Origin: Lumbricus terrestris
Taxonomy: Eukaryota > Annelida > Clitellata > Crassiclitellata > Lumbricidae
Reading direction: 5' to 3'
NCBI GenBank assembly: GCA_949752735.1
Contig: OX457043.1
Span: forward strand, 43,650,073 to 43,714,072
DNA length: 64,000 bases
Both the position numbers and the translations under genes were made by a program. This document shows positions 1-11,337 of the stretch, one piece after another; position 1 is the first letter of the stretch, and each line of letters begins with the position of its first letter. The notes below the pieces were generated by a model. That model was not told where the DNA came from, did not search any database, and was given only the letters and a program-made list of their open reading frames with translations.

Positions 1-402
1 CCTACATTTACATTTACATGTACTACATTTACTTGTATGCACCTACATTTACATTTACATGTACTACATTTACTTGTATACACTTACATTTACATTTACA
101 TGTACTACATTTACTTGTATACACTTACATTTACATTTACATGTACTACATTTACTGGTATATACTTACATTTACATTTACATGTTACTTGTATACAGTT
201 ACATTTACATGTACTACTTTATACACTTACATTTACATTTATATGTATCTTGCTTGCATTTACATTTACGCTTACATTCACGTTTACACTTACATTTACG
301 CTTACATTTACATTTACATTTACGTTACGCTTACATTTACATTTACATTTACATTTACGCCTACATTTACATTTACGGTTACATTTACGTTTACATTTAC
401 AT
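1..402. repeat. 41-bp higher-order repeat grading into TTTACA hexamer array
   Basis: Positions 1-164 hold four 41-bp units starting at 1, 42, 83 and 124. Each has hexameric TACATT repeats, then TGTACTACATTTACTTGTAT. After 164 the array degrades to irregular (TTTACA)n with TTTACG variants, ending near 402. The long open frames over it are repeat translations rich in Thr, Phe, Tyr and Leu. The array may continue left of the window. Confidence 0.95.
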
Positions 403-1583
403 TGCAGACGAGAGGACAGTGAATCCTGGCGGGAAGTATTCATCGCTGACAATCGGATACATCAGTCACCCCTCATCCTCCCCTCCATCCTCCGCCTCTC
501 TCTCCTCCTCCTCCGCCACCGCGGCCCCGATCCTCTCCAACTCCTCTTCATCGTCGTCGTCGACCTCCTCTCCTAAATCCTCACCCGTCTGCCCCTCCTC
601 CGCCTCCACAACCCCCTCTTCGCCCTCCTCGTGTCATCCTCTCGTTCCAGCGCTGATGTTACCCTCAATGTCTTCCCAGCCCAGCGATAAGAGGTCAGTG
701 CACGGAGTAATTAATCATAGGGGGTATACACAGTGCCCTGCATGCATGGCCAGGGCTACCATGGAGTGGCTGGGCTTGGCAGTGAGGTTGGCCATACTGG
801 TCAGCAGTCAAGAACATGGCTGACCAGAATAGACTCGGACATTTGAAATTGACAGCGGGTGATTGAAGTAGTAGTAGTTGCAGTTTTGCGGGTTAACAAA
901 GACCATTAGCGACGCCCTCCTCCTTTATCGAGGCTTGGGACTGGCACTGGCAGAGTGCAACCAGTGGCGGAGTTTGTAACGCTAAGCTTGTAGATACAAT
1001 GTAGCACGTATTAATTAAAAAGTTATAACTTTAAATCATTATTTTTAAATTAAACTATTAGGTCATGTAACGCTGAATTGCTACGAAATTTTCGTCTCTT
1101 TGTAACAATGAAAATGAAAAACCGGAAATGATAGGCAAATAAATAAATAAGTAAATTAATAAATAAATGTCTCTCTGGATCTGAGTTGAGGCTTTATGAG
1201 ATTGTCGCAGAGAAGTGCTTATCTTGGTTAAAACGAAATTCAATTGCTATTAAATTGTCGAGAATGTAAACCAAATCATACAATAATAATAATTTATGTG
1301 CTATTTTTCCGCAGGTCATGACATCTGTCGATGAAATCCGAATCTTAAACCTAACCATGAAATTCCTAATTAATCAGGTAAGAAGAAGTTTTTAATCAAA
1401 ACGAAACTATTCAAGATGCTTCATTAATTATATATGTATATACATTATATATATATCTATATATATAAGCATCTAAGGTAGTCCATGCAATGAAATTGCA
1501 TAAAGCAAAAATGTATTAGAAATGATTAGAATTAGGTTAGATTAAAAGATCTGTTCTGTGTGTGGGCCTCAGTGTCGTTTTAA
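403..1583. other. intergenic, no gene recognised
   Basis: Positions 430-650 are pyrimidine-rich (TCC/CTC runs), which explains a Ser-rich open frame. Positions 1000-1480 are AT-rich with an AT dinucleotide patch near 1437-1470. The only recognisable item is the short dispersed motif at 905-958. I see no splice-flanked conserved peptide. Confidence 0.6.
905..958 (+). repeat. short dispersed motif with GACGCCCTCCTCCTTTATCG core
   Basis: This stretch matches the reverse complement of 7792-7860 almost base for base, including TTAGCGACGCC, CCTCCTTTATC and GGCTTGGGAC. Weaker copies lie at 63003-63045 and, inverted, at about 32465-32500. It behaves like the conserved end of an otherwise decayed retroelement. 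The family is not identified. Confidence 0.6.
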
Positions 1584-1811
1584 ATACATACATACATACA
1601 TACATACATACATACATACATACATACATACATACATACATACATACATACATACATACATACATACATACATACATACATACATACATACATACATACA
1701 TACATACATACATACATACATACATACATACATACATACATACATACATACATACATACATACATACATACATACATACATACATACATACATACATACA
1801 TACATACATAC
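1584..1811. repeat. (CATA)n microsatellite
   Basis: About 57 nearly perfect tetranucleotide units. All six frames stay open through it, giving spurious HTYI and MYVC repeat proteins. Confidence 0.98.
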
Positions 1812-2939
1812 GTATTCAATGTGCAAACATATAGCCTGAAGATTCACTGCTTCTAATTTCAGTGATTGTTGGTGAAGACAGAAGTTGCGATTTCCTGCAC
1901 CACGTAGCGACATCTTGCGATGATGTGATGCCATTCCTGAAAAAGTTGTTCGCTCGACTTATAAATAGTTATGCTGACGTCACATTTCCGGTCGCGTTCT
2001 GCTCGACTTTAGCAAATGGCTGTCCTTGAATCGGTCTACTAATTGATATTCACTGATTGACCTGATTGAATATTCAACAACTAATTGATATTCACTGATT
2101 GACCTGAATGAATATTCAACAGCGTTTATGCTTATCGAGGTCTTCATGAATATGCAACACATGTTGCTATATCGCTCTGTTAATTCAACAACATGACTAT
2201 TAGCATGCAGTATACTAGAATATTCTACAAAGCCAACAATTATTTTTCATTTTTACCATACTGCTATCACTATCATTGTCACCACAACCACAGTGCTTAC
2301 TACAACTACTGCTAATGCTACTGCTACTGACATGGTTGCTATGGTTAATGCTATACCATAATTCTAAGCGACTATGCTTCTACAACTTCTAGGCTACTAC
2401 TGCTACTGATACTAGACTACTTCTACTACTATTACCACTACTACCATTACCCCAACTACTACTACTGCTACTGCTACTACTACTACCACTACCATTTACT
2501 ATTTCTGTTTATGTTCTTAGTATTATTCACACTACATGAGTATATTTTGAATTTCAATCTTATGAATATGCAATGTAATATTAGTATTCGATAGCATTTT
2601 CAGCTGCCATAATGAATATTGAACATTTACCATAAATAGAACAATTATTTGCTAAATTATTCAAGTATGAAAATCTTAAGCAGATATCAAGAGCGTTCAA
2701 GATTAAGGTCATGGATGCATGTGTGAATATATTGATTTAGGACACTTCTGATATTAATATTTAATTGCAATTCGTAACATGTAAATTGTAAAGAAAGTAC
2801 AAAAGATTACACTTCATGCAATCTGTTAAATCTGTTAAAAGTCTTCAATTTGTAATACGCTTGCATGGACACGTGCGATCAGCACACCTCTTTTTTCCTT
2901 TCCTAGTTACTCATTTGACCTCCAACTAAGGCACGCATC
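1812..2939. other. intergenic, AT-rich with small tandem repeats
   Basis: A 42-bp direct repeat (units at 2039 and 2081, core TTCACTGATTGACCTGA) lies in the left part. Positions 2280-2510 are an imperfect (CTA)n/(CTG)n tract. No coding exon is recognised. Confidence 0.6.
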
Positions 2940-3125
2940 AATAATGTTCTGTACAAATGGCTTCAAAGTCACTCTTGAAGATTTTGCAATTTTTTTGCAA
3001 ATGTAATAATTATTGTTAAGCAATCTGTCGTCATAAATATGATTAATTGAATGCCTTCATAAATGCAAACAAGACGCGAATTTTTCCCGGAACCTCTATT
3101 ATCGTCCAAAAACTACAGGGACACA
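2940..3125 (+). repeat. dispersed repeat family A, diverged copy
   Basis: It shares ordered blocks with 10565-10860, 57715-58045 and the inverse of 27690-27985: an ACTCTTGAAGATTTT-like block, a TTGCAAA/AATAATTAT block, CAATCTGTC, TAATTGAATGCCTT, and a CGGAACCTCTATTATCG-type end. I know no named family for it. It is non-coding as far as can be seen. Confidence 0.65.
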
Positions 3126-3597
3126 TTTTAAATTTAATGCATTGAGTTTCTAGTCCTTCGTGTAAACTGTAAACGGTCCTTGCCTTTCGCCTTATACCTG
3201 CTCATTGTATACGTACTTATTTACTTACTTGCTTGCTTACTGGATATATAATTGCAATCTGTCTATATGTATTTTGTCATCAACGAATAACAAACTTGCT
3301 GATGAGAAACAAACTGCGGAGGCGTGTATACATAAAAACAGATATAATTAAAACAGACGATACAGGCAGGCAGTCACTCAGACAGGCAGAGAAGTACACT
3401 AACAGATAGGCATTTTGCCACATATAGACACACTAATGTGTGATATTTACACACAGATGTTGATTACGGACTGGTAGATATACAGACAGATACACAGAGA
3501 GAGAGAGAGACAGACAAAAAGAGTGATAGACAAAAACATGCTTAGCACGGACAGAAATTGATTCCACTATATAATAGTATAGTCATTTTTATTTAAA
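3126..3597. other. intergenic
   Basis: CAGACAGA/CACAGA-rich patches lie at about 3360-3540, including a short GA run at 3497-3510. Nothing else is recognised. Confidence 0.5.
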
Positions 3598-3790
3598 ACT
3601 AGCTGAATTACCCGGCGTTGCCCGGGAAATATAAGTTTTTGTCCCCAGCCACGCCTGACCCCGTTCCGACTTCACCATTCTGACCCCGCCTTCCATCGAC
3701 CCCCGCGTTAAGGAGAAGTAACGAACCTCTCCGCTAGGTGTACAGGTCTGGTCGATAATCGAAGAGCAAAACCCGTTAAGTCCACTCGAC
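3598..3790 (+). repeat. dispersed repeat family B (GTTGCCCGGGAAAT family)
   Basis: Begins ACTAGCTGAATTACCCGGCG, then TTGCCCGGGAAAT and a GC-rich body with CCACGCCTGACCCCG. Other copies: 8210-8500 (+), 6225-6396 (-), 33055-33587 (-) and 47904-48377 (+). The two longer copies show that the other end is CCACATCCTTTCTTATAGAT-like. The open frame here is not a gene. Superfamily not assigned. Confidence 0.75.
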
Positions 3791-5049
3791 ACGTAACTGA
3801 GAAAAACGACTTTTTCTGAAAAGATACTACCATTCAGCGCAACGTGCTTTTTTCATAAATTGTTCTTTGCCACTTAGATAAAGGAAGTTTTTTAAATCTA
3901 CGCTTTTTTATTCCGATTATTTGCAGTTATATTCGCATTATTTACGTCCACAACATTTTTGCTACGCGGTTTGGCGAGATGTGACGTTAAGATTTGAGCT
4001 CAAAATAATGACGTCATGAGTTTAGTGAACATAATTATGCCGTGTCTAATATATCGTTTTTATAACAGCGAAATTTAAAATATGGAAAGATTTTTGGATC
4101 GCGATCTTTATGATTTTCTCGTGTGGATCAGAAGAAAAAAGTCGAGAATAATCCTCGCAAATATTTTCGATAGAAGTAAATATCACGTGACCTCAAACCG
4201 TCATGCCATTGGCTGTAGTTCTCTGGTAGGCAACGGAGGCCTTCTCAACGTGAATGGATTTTGAATCGCTTATCGCGTGCAAGTTTAAATGTTGACATCT
4301 CGGGACTTATAAAGTGAATTGGCAGCCGAAAATAGTGGCGTTTAACTCCAAATGTGGGTAAGAATCGATTGCAAATTTTTTTTTAAACGAATCGCTGTAA
4401 TTTCCGAGTAGGCCTCCGGACTAAATTGGTGCATCCCACACACAGAAGGACAAACTTTGAGTTTTATACTTAAAGATGCTGTATTTGAAACATGTAAACC
4501 GAATCACACGCATTAATGCACTAATGCATTAATGCTGCAGTATACTTGCAAAGACTTCTTTCCCTTTACGCCATCTGCCAATGTCGGATTCCAGTTGACA
4601 GACATCAGTCATATATCGGCCACGCCCTACTGAATAAGTAATCAGGCGTTTGAACGTTGCTAGGAGTTACCCGTAGGCCTATATAATATCAATCTTTCAA
4701 GGGTATAATGATCTATGCGCATGCATGTGCGACGCGGATGGGTGGCTGCAGGGACGGTGGTATCATGGTAGAAAATAATTATCCTTGTAGACATTGGTGT
4801 GGTCGATTTCCTTTCCAACGCAGCACAATCTAATCTTTAGGTCTATGTAATTATTATGATCAAAGGGCTTCTATTGCGCTTAATCAAATCCAGGACCTTT
4901 TTGCACCGACTGAAGAGCTCTATATGGGCCTATTATTATTTGTTGGAGAATATATTGACAATGTTGCTTTTCGAGAGAAAAATTAATAACTTGAAAGACT
5001 TGTTTTTCTCTCTCAACTTATATCAGAAATACACACACTTTTATAGCGC
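3791..5049. other. intergenic, no gene recognised
   Basis: AT-rich, with a short open frame at 4082-4264 encoding a basic 60-residue peptide of no recognisable family. A TAGGCCTA palindrome occurs at 4674-4681. No splice-flanked exon was identified. Confidence 0.5.
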
Positions 5050-5232
5050 ACGTTTTTACTGCAACCCCTTTTCCCATTCAGGTCCCCTATGGTAAATTGT
5101 ACCCAATCGCATGACAGTGGCCCTCTTTTTTGCTGTTTTTCACTACACAAGATTGTTGTAGCAACTGCAGAAATTCATCTACAACTGCACATTTTACGCG
5201 CAACTGCATGCACTTTAAAAAAGCCCTGATTG
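5050..5232 (+). repeat. dispersed repeat family C
   Basis: Shares ATGGTAAATTGTACCCAAT-type and ACAACTGCACATTTTACGCG-type blocks and an AAAAAAGCCCTGA end with 38420-38635 and 51605-51945, in the same order and strand. Unclassified, non-coding. Confidence 0.7.
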
Positions 5233-5596
5233 TTATAGAAGTGCATGACTGCAGTGTCTGTGATAAGTACAATGTGACTTATCTACATTGGTTAGATCGA
5301 AAAGGCTCTGTCTCACTAAGGTGATATATTGTCCATGCTCGCTCCGGTGCTACATACGGTGTCAGCCTTAGGTGTCGTTGACATAGTACGTCGGTCGTAC
5401 ACACGTGCATGGCTGTAGGACTTTCCCTCGAACCTATGGTTACCTGCGCGTTGACACTGCTAATCATTTCACTGCTGCCCTCTCGGGAATAAATAGAAGA
5501 CTGAGTCGACCTTGTGGACCACTGCATAATATTATACAGAATGCAGAATATCACTTAGGCAAATTTTGAAAACCCTTCTAATCTGCACGTGTGTAT
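5233..5596. other. intergenic
   Basis: Unique-looking sequence. A minus-strand open frame at 5279-5554 has no recognised domain. Confidence 0.4.
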
Positions 5597-5854
5597 GGGC
5601 ACTTGTTATAGCGCCCAGTCAAGAGATCTACTCAGAGGCGCTGTATACCGCGACAACAGCGCAATTGTCCAGCTCCACCGAGCATACACTGAATCAGAGT
5701 TTCATGCCGAAGTGAGTGAGCAACAATTGCGAGTGAAGGACTTGCTCAGGTCCCTATATGTGCATGCATGCGGCGGCTCGAGGTGGATTCGAACCCGCAA
5801 CCGTCCAGCTCCAAGGCACCGAGCATACCATTATACCATCACAGCGCCACACGT
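5597..5854 (-). repeat. tRNA-derived SINE, copy 1
   Basis: On the minus strand the element starts CGTGTGGCGCTGTGATGGTA (A-box-like) and carries the pol III B box GGTTCGAATCC as its complement at 5785-5795. A CORE-like GAGCAAGTCCTTCACTCGCA block follows, and it ends with GGGCGCTATAACAAGTGC. Parts of the head-proximal sequence recur inside the copy, suggesting an internal duplication. Sister copies: 32244-32449, 48565-48703 and 63703-63929. Confidence 0.85.
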
Positions 5855-6224
5855 ATACAGTATCAATTTCGCGATTTAAGGAGCTGCGGCTTATACATGT
5901 ATTGCGCCAGAGTCGCAATACCTTTATGACACGCCTTTGCCACAACATGAACAATTGAACACTCTCTTGCAAACATCTTATAAGTCAGAATGTTTGTCCT
6001 TCCTTATGTGTGTGTTGACTCTTCGTTACAAAATAGGCTCGAAAATGACAGTGTCGGTTTAAGAAGAAATTTGCAATTGATTTTTACCCAAATTATAAGG
6101 TCAACGCAACTATTTTCAGTTTTTAATTAAGTTTAAAGCCAGAGTTATTTGCGTTTTAAGACAGATTTCATCAATAATCGCTCACGCTTTAGTAAAGAGT
6201 CTACAGACCGCATGACGTCATACC
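5855..6224. other. intergenic, AT-rich
   Basis: No repeat or conserved peptide recognised. Confidence 0.4.
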
Positions 6225-6396
6225 CGTCCAGTAATAATTCCGTAGCGCCCCGCAGGGGCAGGTCACGTTTGACTTTTTGGGAAGCGGGGTGGGGTGGAGG
6301 GTTGACGAAAACCCGAAACGTAGCGGACAACGATGTGTACCACAGTGGAGTAGTGTTTAAAATCCTAAATTTCCCGGGCAACACATCTAGTAACAT
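6225..6396 (-). repeat. dispersed repeat family B, inverted copy
   Basis: Contains AAATTTCCCGGGCAACACAT followed by CTAGTAA, the complement of the family B start, and a CGCCCCGCAGGGGCAG segment like the one at 33500-33530. Confidence 0.7.
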
Positions 6397-6624
6397 TATA
6401 GAACCTAACAACCTACCCCATCCATAGTTGATAAGCGCGTTATGATGATGAATTGATTATGGTGACGGTGACGGATGATGATGAATGATGATGATGAATG
6501 ATGATGATGAATGATGACGATGAATGATGATGACGATGACGATGACGATGACGCTGACGCTGACGATGACGATGACGCTGACGATGACTATTGCGATGAC
6601 GATGAGGATGATGATGATGATGAT

Positions 6625-6709
<85 letters not shown>

Positions 6710-6726
6710 TTATAGAACCTAACAAC
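6391..6726. repeat. 22-bp direct repeat flanking a microsatellite block
   Basis: The 22 bases at 6391-6412 (starting TAACATTATAGAACCTAAC) recur exactly at 6705-6726. Between them lie imperfect (GATGAT)n, (GACGAT)n and then (TAA)n from 6627. The arrangement suggests a duplication or slippage event bracketing the array. Confidence 0.85.
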
Positions 6727-6813
6727 ATTATAACATTAACTATTCAGCGCTTTAACGCTGTGGCCTTCACGGGCTCTTTCGTTAACTCGATGCCTGCTTT
6801 GGAAAAGGGGTAG
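6727..6813 (+). pseudogene. non-LTR retrotransposon C-terminal fragment
   Basis: The frame ending in a stop at 6811-6813 encodes IQRFNAVAFTGSF. It matches IQRFNAVAFRGAF in the longer fragment at 13009-13308. This motif lies near the C-terminus of a class of invertebrate non-LTR retrotransposon polyproteins. Only about 29 codons survive, directly abutting a (TAA)n array as at 13 kb. A dead fragment. Confidence 0.6.
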
Positions 6814-6833
6814 CCTTTCAATAACAATAGCAT

Positions 6834-7034
<201 letters not shown>

Positions 7035-7089
7035 GGTGATATCAATAAAATAATGTCAATATTCATGTCATCGTAACTCCGCACGCCTT

Positions 7090-7690
7090 GAATAACAGTT
7101 TCTCCCATTGCATCTGTCCATCTGTCCGTCCGTCCGTCCGTCCGTCCGTCTGCTTGTCTCTGTCCATGCCCACCTCTGTCTCTTCCGCGGTCTCACCCCG
7201 AGGAAGCGCCTCGACCTGCCGTTGCCTGGCTCCTCCTGCACACATCCCCATAAATATTCCAACATTCTCGCGCCGCCACCTAATAAAGATCAAACGTTCG
7301 TCTGCCATTATTTACCGGGCGCCAAGTGTCAACGACGCCCACCCTCCCCGACCTACCAGCAACCCCATTCCTCCCTTTCTCCACATCCCCTGCTCTTCCG
7401 TCAATCCGCCCGTCGTCCGCCCTCCACCCGCAACTTCTCGCCCATAAGGCTAATCAGTATTCATCGTTGCGCGGACGCGTTATTTTGGCGTAGCGGATTT
7501 GTTCGCAGTCGCTGCGCGCAGTTGTTCGACGAGTCATTTAACGACGTACAGCGGGGGACCAGATTGCCGCCGAAATGTATAGCAGGGGACCAGATAGCTG
7601 GCAGAAACGTCTGCGCAGTCGTCAACCTATCGTCGCCATGTCCAACGCCTGTCGCGGACAGCGGACGACCGCATCTGGTGCGGTAAGAGA
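7090..7690. other. GC-rich, CpG-containing island, unassigned
   Basis: GC-rich segment starting with a short (CCGT)n run at 7118-7150 and continuing with many CpGs (for example ACGCGTTATTTTGGCGTAGC near 7475). A + frame of 192 codons crosses it but has Pro/Ser/Arg-rich composition and no recognised domain. It could be a regulatory element or an unrecognised exon. Confidence 0.4.
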
Positions 7691-7791
7691 GTTAATGGAC
7701 AACTCTTTTGCCGTTTATAGTTAGCGAATAATAGGCCTAATTGTGATTTGAATGGCGGATATTAAGCGGATAGCGTCGCTAGAACTCCGCT

Positions 7792-7860
7792 AGTGTTCGC
7801 TCTCTGAGAGTGGAAGACCCAAGCCTTGATAAAGGAGGAGGGCGTCGCTAATGATCGTTG
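7792..7860 (-). repeat. short dispersed motif, inverted copy of 905-958
   Basis: The complement contains GACGCCCTCCTCCTTTATC and AGGCTTGGGT, matching 905-958 apart from a few substitutions. Confidence 0.6.
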
Positions 7861-7973
7861 CTATAAAACAAATTACCGTTAAACTGAAAGAAACTATCTG
7901 AGGTTTTACTGGATTAATGCACAAAAGCATTGACCAATGTTGGCTGCTGAACGCAAAAGTGGGTGACACTGTT

Positions 7974-8036
7974 TGTGTGTGTGTGTGTGTGTGTGTGCGT
8001 GCGTGCGTGCGTGTGCGTGTGCGTGTGCGTGTGCGT
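7974..8036. repeat. (GT)n/(GTGC)n microsatellite
   Basis: GT dinucleotides grade into GTGC and GTGTGC units. Confidence 0.95.
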
Positions 8037-8209
8037 GTTTTCAAAACTGAAATATTATTCATTTAGTCTTAGCTAAGGCGAACAATTAGCGAGAAGCGAG
8101 TGACGCATTTGGAAATGCTGTCCTCTGAAACTTCTGAAAGAAAGACGACGATCTTTCATCCGTCCATTCCATACAAATTTCCATTTTATGGCTAACTAAT
8201 GTCTATATA
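8037..8209. other. intergenic
   Basis: No feature recognised. Confidence 0.4.
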
Positions 8210-8500
8210 GCTGAATTACCCCGGTGTTGCCCGGGAAATTTCGGGTTTTCGACCCCTGCCACGCCTCACCCGGTCCCACATCGCCATTCTCGCCCCGCCC
8301 TCTTCCATCGCGGTCCCAACCCGACCCAACCTTGGAGTGCCCATGCAGCGTTGCCCGGGAAATTTAGGTTTTTTCGCCAAAACCCAGTTCCAACCCGCCC
8401 TGCGGGTCGGATTTGCCACCCTATAGATTTCTCGCCCCAACCCAGCTCCCATCCGTCCGTGCGGGGTGAGTTCGCCAATCGCCACCCCTCCGGGTTACCT
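8210..8500 (+). repeat. dispersed repeat family B
   Basis: Contains AGCTGAATTACCCCGGTGTT and, about 135 bp further on, a second GCGTTGCCCGGGAAATTTAG. The family's start block is therefore present twice, as a partial tandem duplication. GC-rich body; the open minus-strand frames here are artefacts of it. Confidence 0.7.
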
Positions 8501-8593
8501 GACGTTTGCTGGTGAATCTTGGTTCCTTTGCCTAAACCCGCCCCGCCCTAAATAATGTCCTGCAGATACGTTCGATACGGTATATATTATGTA

Positions 8594-9367
8594 CAGGGTG
8601 GGCCATAAAAAAAGACCCCCCTAGGTTTTTTGCCAATATCTTGACCAAAAGTAAGAATTTCGACATGAAATTTTACAGTCTTATAGACAATTCATATTTA
8701 CATATGATGGCCAGATTTCATCAAAATATTTCAAACAAACCAAAAGTTATGCCACTTTTAGGAAGGCCACCCACCGTTTTTTGACGATTCAAAAACGTAA
8801 CGCAACAAAAAGTAGGTTTTTGCCCATATCTTGGCCAAAAGTAATAATTTCGAAATGAAATTTTACAGGTTTTTAGACAATTCATATCTACATATGTTGG
8901 CCAGATTTCATAAAAATATTTCAAACAGAACAAAAGTTATATCACTTTTAGTGAGACCACCCTACGTTTTTTGATGATTCAAATAAGTCAAAAAAACGGT
9001 GGGTGGCCTCACTAAAAGTGATATAACTTTTGTTCTGTTTGAAATATTTTTATGAAATCTGGCCATCGTATGTAAATATGAATTGTCTAAAAACCTGTAA
9101 AATTTCATTTCGAAATTATTACTTTTGGCCAAGATATGGGCAAAAACCTACTTTTTGTTGCGTTACGTTTTTGAATCGTCAAAAAACGGTGGGTGGCCTT
9201 CCTAAAAATGGCATAACTTTTGGTTTGTTTGAAATATTTAGATGAAATCTGGCCATCATATGTAAATATGAATTGTCTTTAAGACTGCAAAATTTCATGT
9301 CGAAATTCTTACTTTTGGTCAATATATTGGCAAAAAACTAGGGGGTCTTTTTTTATGGCCCACCCTG
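8594..9367. mobile_element. mariner-type palindromic foldback element (774 bp)
   Basis: Starts CAGGGTGGGCCATAAAAAAA and ends with the complement, flanked by TA dinucleotides at 8592-8593 and 9368-9369, as expected for Tc1/mariner transposition. The arms (about 385 bp each, folding near 8980) are nearly perfect inverted repeats. Each arm holds two tandem copies of a unit with CCAAAAGTAAGAATTTCGA and AAATTTTACAG blocks. There is no transposase. Related sequence at 15947-16540 still has transposase remains, and a fragment lies in V-ATPase intron 3 (35545-35735). The two 71-codon frames on opposite strands are mirror images and not genes. Confidence 0.9.
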
Positions 9368-9487
9368 TATATTAATTACCTGGATATATTGTTGTTTTCT
9401 TGTCCTATTTATACGATCAACCGTTCATATTATCAGTTATTTAATTATTATAATTTATTTTGTGCCGCCGCGCACTAAGCTCGACCC

Positions 9488-9865
9488 CAGTGGCGGCACC
9501 AGGATTTCAGTTTTAGGGGCGGGCTGAATTTTCGGGAAAAAATTTCTGTTTTCAGTCGCCAAAATTTCTGATGACCTTTTTTTAGTCATCGACCAAAATC
9601 TCAAGAAAAATTTCCGTTTCAGCCGTCAAAATTTCTGACGATCTTGTTTTTTGTCATTTGGTCGAAATCTTGGCAAAGTGGTCCTTTTCCGTGACCCCGC
9701 CAAGCTGTCTGCCAAACCTCGTGCGTACCTTTGCGGTTATTTTGGGGGGGCTAAAGGGGGTCAAAGGGGTCAATCGTCCCCTCAAAAAAATTTTACCTGG
9801 GAAAAAAGGATGGCCTTTTGTAGGGGAGCTTGGTCCCCTCTAACCCCCCCCTAGCGCCGCTACTG
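9488..9865. mobile_element. hAT-type MITE (378 bp)
   Basis: Termini CAGTGGCGGCACCAGG and CTAGCGCCGCTACTG are inverted. Flanking 8-mers CTCGACCC and CTCGGTCC agree at 6 of 8 positions, consistent with an aged hAT target duplication. The interior repeats AAAATTTCTGACGA-like and TTTAGTCAT blocks. Non-coding. Confidence 0.7.
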
Positions 9866-10564
9866 CTCGGTCCTCGGCGAAAAATGAGGTCAAGGGTCAA
9901 GAAGAGATGACGTCAAAAAGCAATGGATTCGTTGAAAATCGATCGGCGACAAAATGGCGAAAAAATTTATCGCATCGAAATTTAAAATGTTTATAACTCT
10001 TTCCTTCTGTTCTTAATTAATGTCTGAGTCCCTGCAGTGGCAGCATGCATGTGTACGGTGTACCTATAGGATTATTAATAATAGTAAAAATAATTTTAAA
10101 ATAATATGCTAATGATAATCCGATAATAATAGTAGGCCTAATAATGACGACAATAATAAGACTTAATAATGACAATAAAAACAAGAGCATCGTGGTCAAT
10201 AGAACCAGGATGAGAATTGCCGGGGTTTGGGTTAGGTTCAACCCCCCCGTCTTTCTTAGCGCCCACCAAAGTAAAGTCTGCTTTTAACACCCCCATCACC
10301 AGGTGGATCATATTCCGACACCCACCCACATCCCCAAGTTATTTTTCTACAATTCTCATACAGAATAGGACAACGTGTTTTCTTTACATAATTTAAAGCA
10401 ATGTAAATGCAGATTTATCACCTTCCTGTTATACGTGGGCGAAAGACTTTTAACATAATGTTGCCTTGAATTGCTTCCAGGATTTGTGTTGCAACCTTTG
10501 TATAGCAGGCCAATCTAACCTATTCATGACATTCATTGTGATTAATCAAGGATTCTATATTACA
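9866..10564. other. intergenic, with a short dispersed block
   Basis: Positions about 10225-10290 (GGTTCAACCCCCC, GTCTTTCTTAG, AAAGTCTGCTTTT) match the complement of about 29805-29860, so they mark another low-copy repeat. Positions 10080-10200 are AT-rich with TAATAA runs. Confidence 0.5.
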
Positions 10565-10860
10565 GGATAGGTTACTTGGGAACATTTTGTGGTCATGATT
10601 TCACTCTGAGCAATAGATGGCGCTCCACTTAAAATTCCGTTGCTGTCGCTAAAGATGATGTTTTGAATCTCCAAAGGCATTTGTTTATTTTGCAAACATA
10701 ATTAGTCGACAATCTGTTTTCATAGATGTAACTAATTGAATGTCTTTATTTTGGAAAAAAAAGATTTGAAGTTTTCCGGAACTCCTATTACCGCCCAAAA
10801 ACGTGTACAATGTGGCTAAAGAAGAAGAAACCAGTCCTCTGTATAGAGTCCTTGATGATT
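10565..10860 (+). repeat. dispersed repeat family A
   Basis: Best-preserved plus-strand copy: GGTTACTTGGGAACATTTTG, ATAGATGGCGCTCCACTTAA and ACCGCCCAAAAACGTG blocks, ending near GTATAGAGTCCTTG. It aligns over its whole length with the complement of 27690-27985. Confidence 0.8.
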
Positions 10861-11178
10861 AATTATTCTTCTTCTTCTATCTTCTCTTCCGTCATCGATA
10901 TGACGATGAGGCCTGTATGAATTTCCTCCAAACTTCTCTGCTTCTGATGATTTCTCCGATCTCGACCAAGCTGGTGCCCTTCTCTCTCAGATCTTCTTTG
11001 ATGTTGTCCATCCAGATGATTAATTATACGGAACTGTAAACACAGTCGTACACATTTCACCTTGATCTTCATACCGCGCTCAAGAGAAGGATCGTATTCA
11101 GTGCCAATGTGCCATAGCGCTCGTCTTTTAGAATTGACACTGGTGGGTTTGGGCTTGGCTTCGAAACTCACAGTCGGA
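10861..11178. other. intergenic
   Basis: CT-rich left part. An open minus-strand frame enters from the polypurine tract at 11179 but has no recognised domain. Confidence 0.4.
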
Positions 11179-11337
11179 GGTGGAGGAGGAGGAGGAGGAG
11201 GAGGAGGAGGAGGAGGAGAGGGAGAGGGAGGTGGAGAGGGAGAGGGAGAGGGAGAGGGAGAGGGAGAGGGAGAGGGAGAGGGAGAGGGAGAGGGAGAGGG
11301 AGAGGGAGAGGGAGAGGGAGAGGGAGAGGGAGAGGCG
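11179..11337. repeat. (GGA)n then (GGAGAG)n polypurine tract
   Basis: About 160 bases of pure purine on the + strand: (GGA)n up to 11218, then about 19 hexamers GGAGAG. It can in principle form triplex or H-DNA. Gly-Glu, Ser-Pro and Leu-Ser frames are artefacts. Confidence 0.95.

Noticed and set aside
37..823. Overlapping + frames of 134-254 codons at the left edge
   Set aside because: They are translations of the 41-bp/hexamer array followed by a TCC-rich stretch; all frames are open because the repeat lacks stops.
1537..1934. MYVC and HTYI repeat proteins
   Set aside because: Pure translation of (CATA)n; the same for 45385-45929.
8721..9245. Two near-identical 70-codon proteins on opposite strands
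   Set aside because: Mirror images of the palindromic mariner foldback, with no conserved domain.
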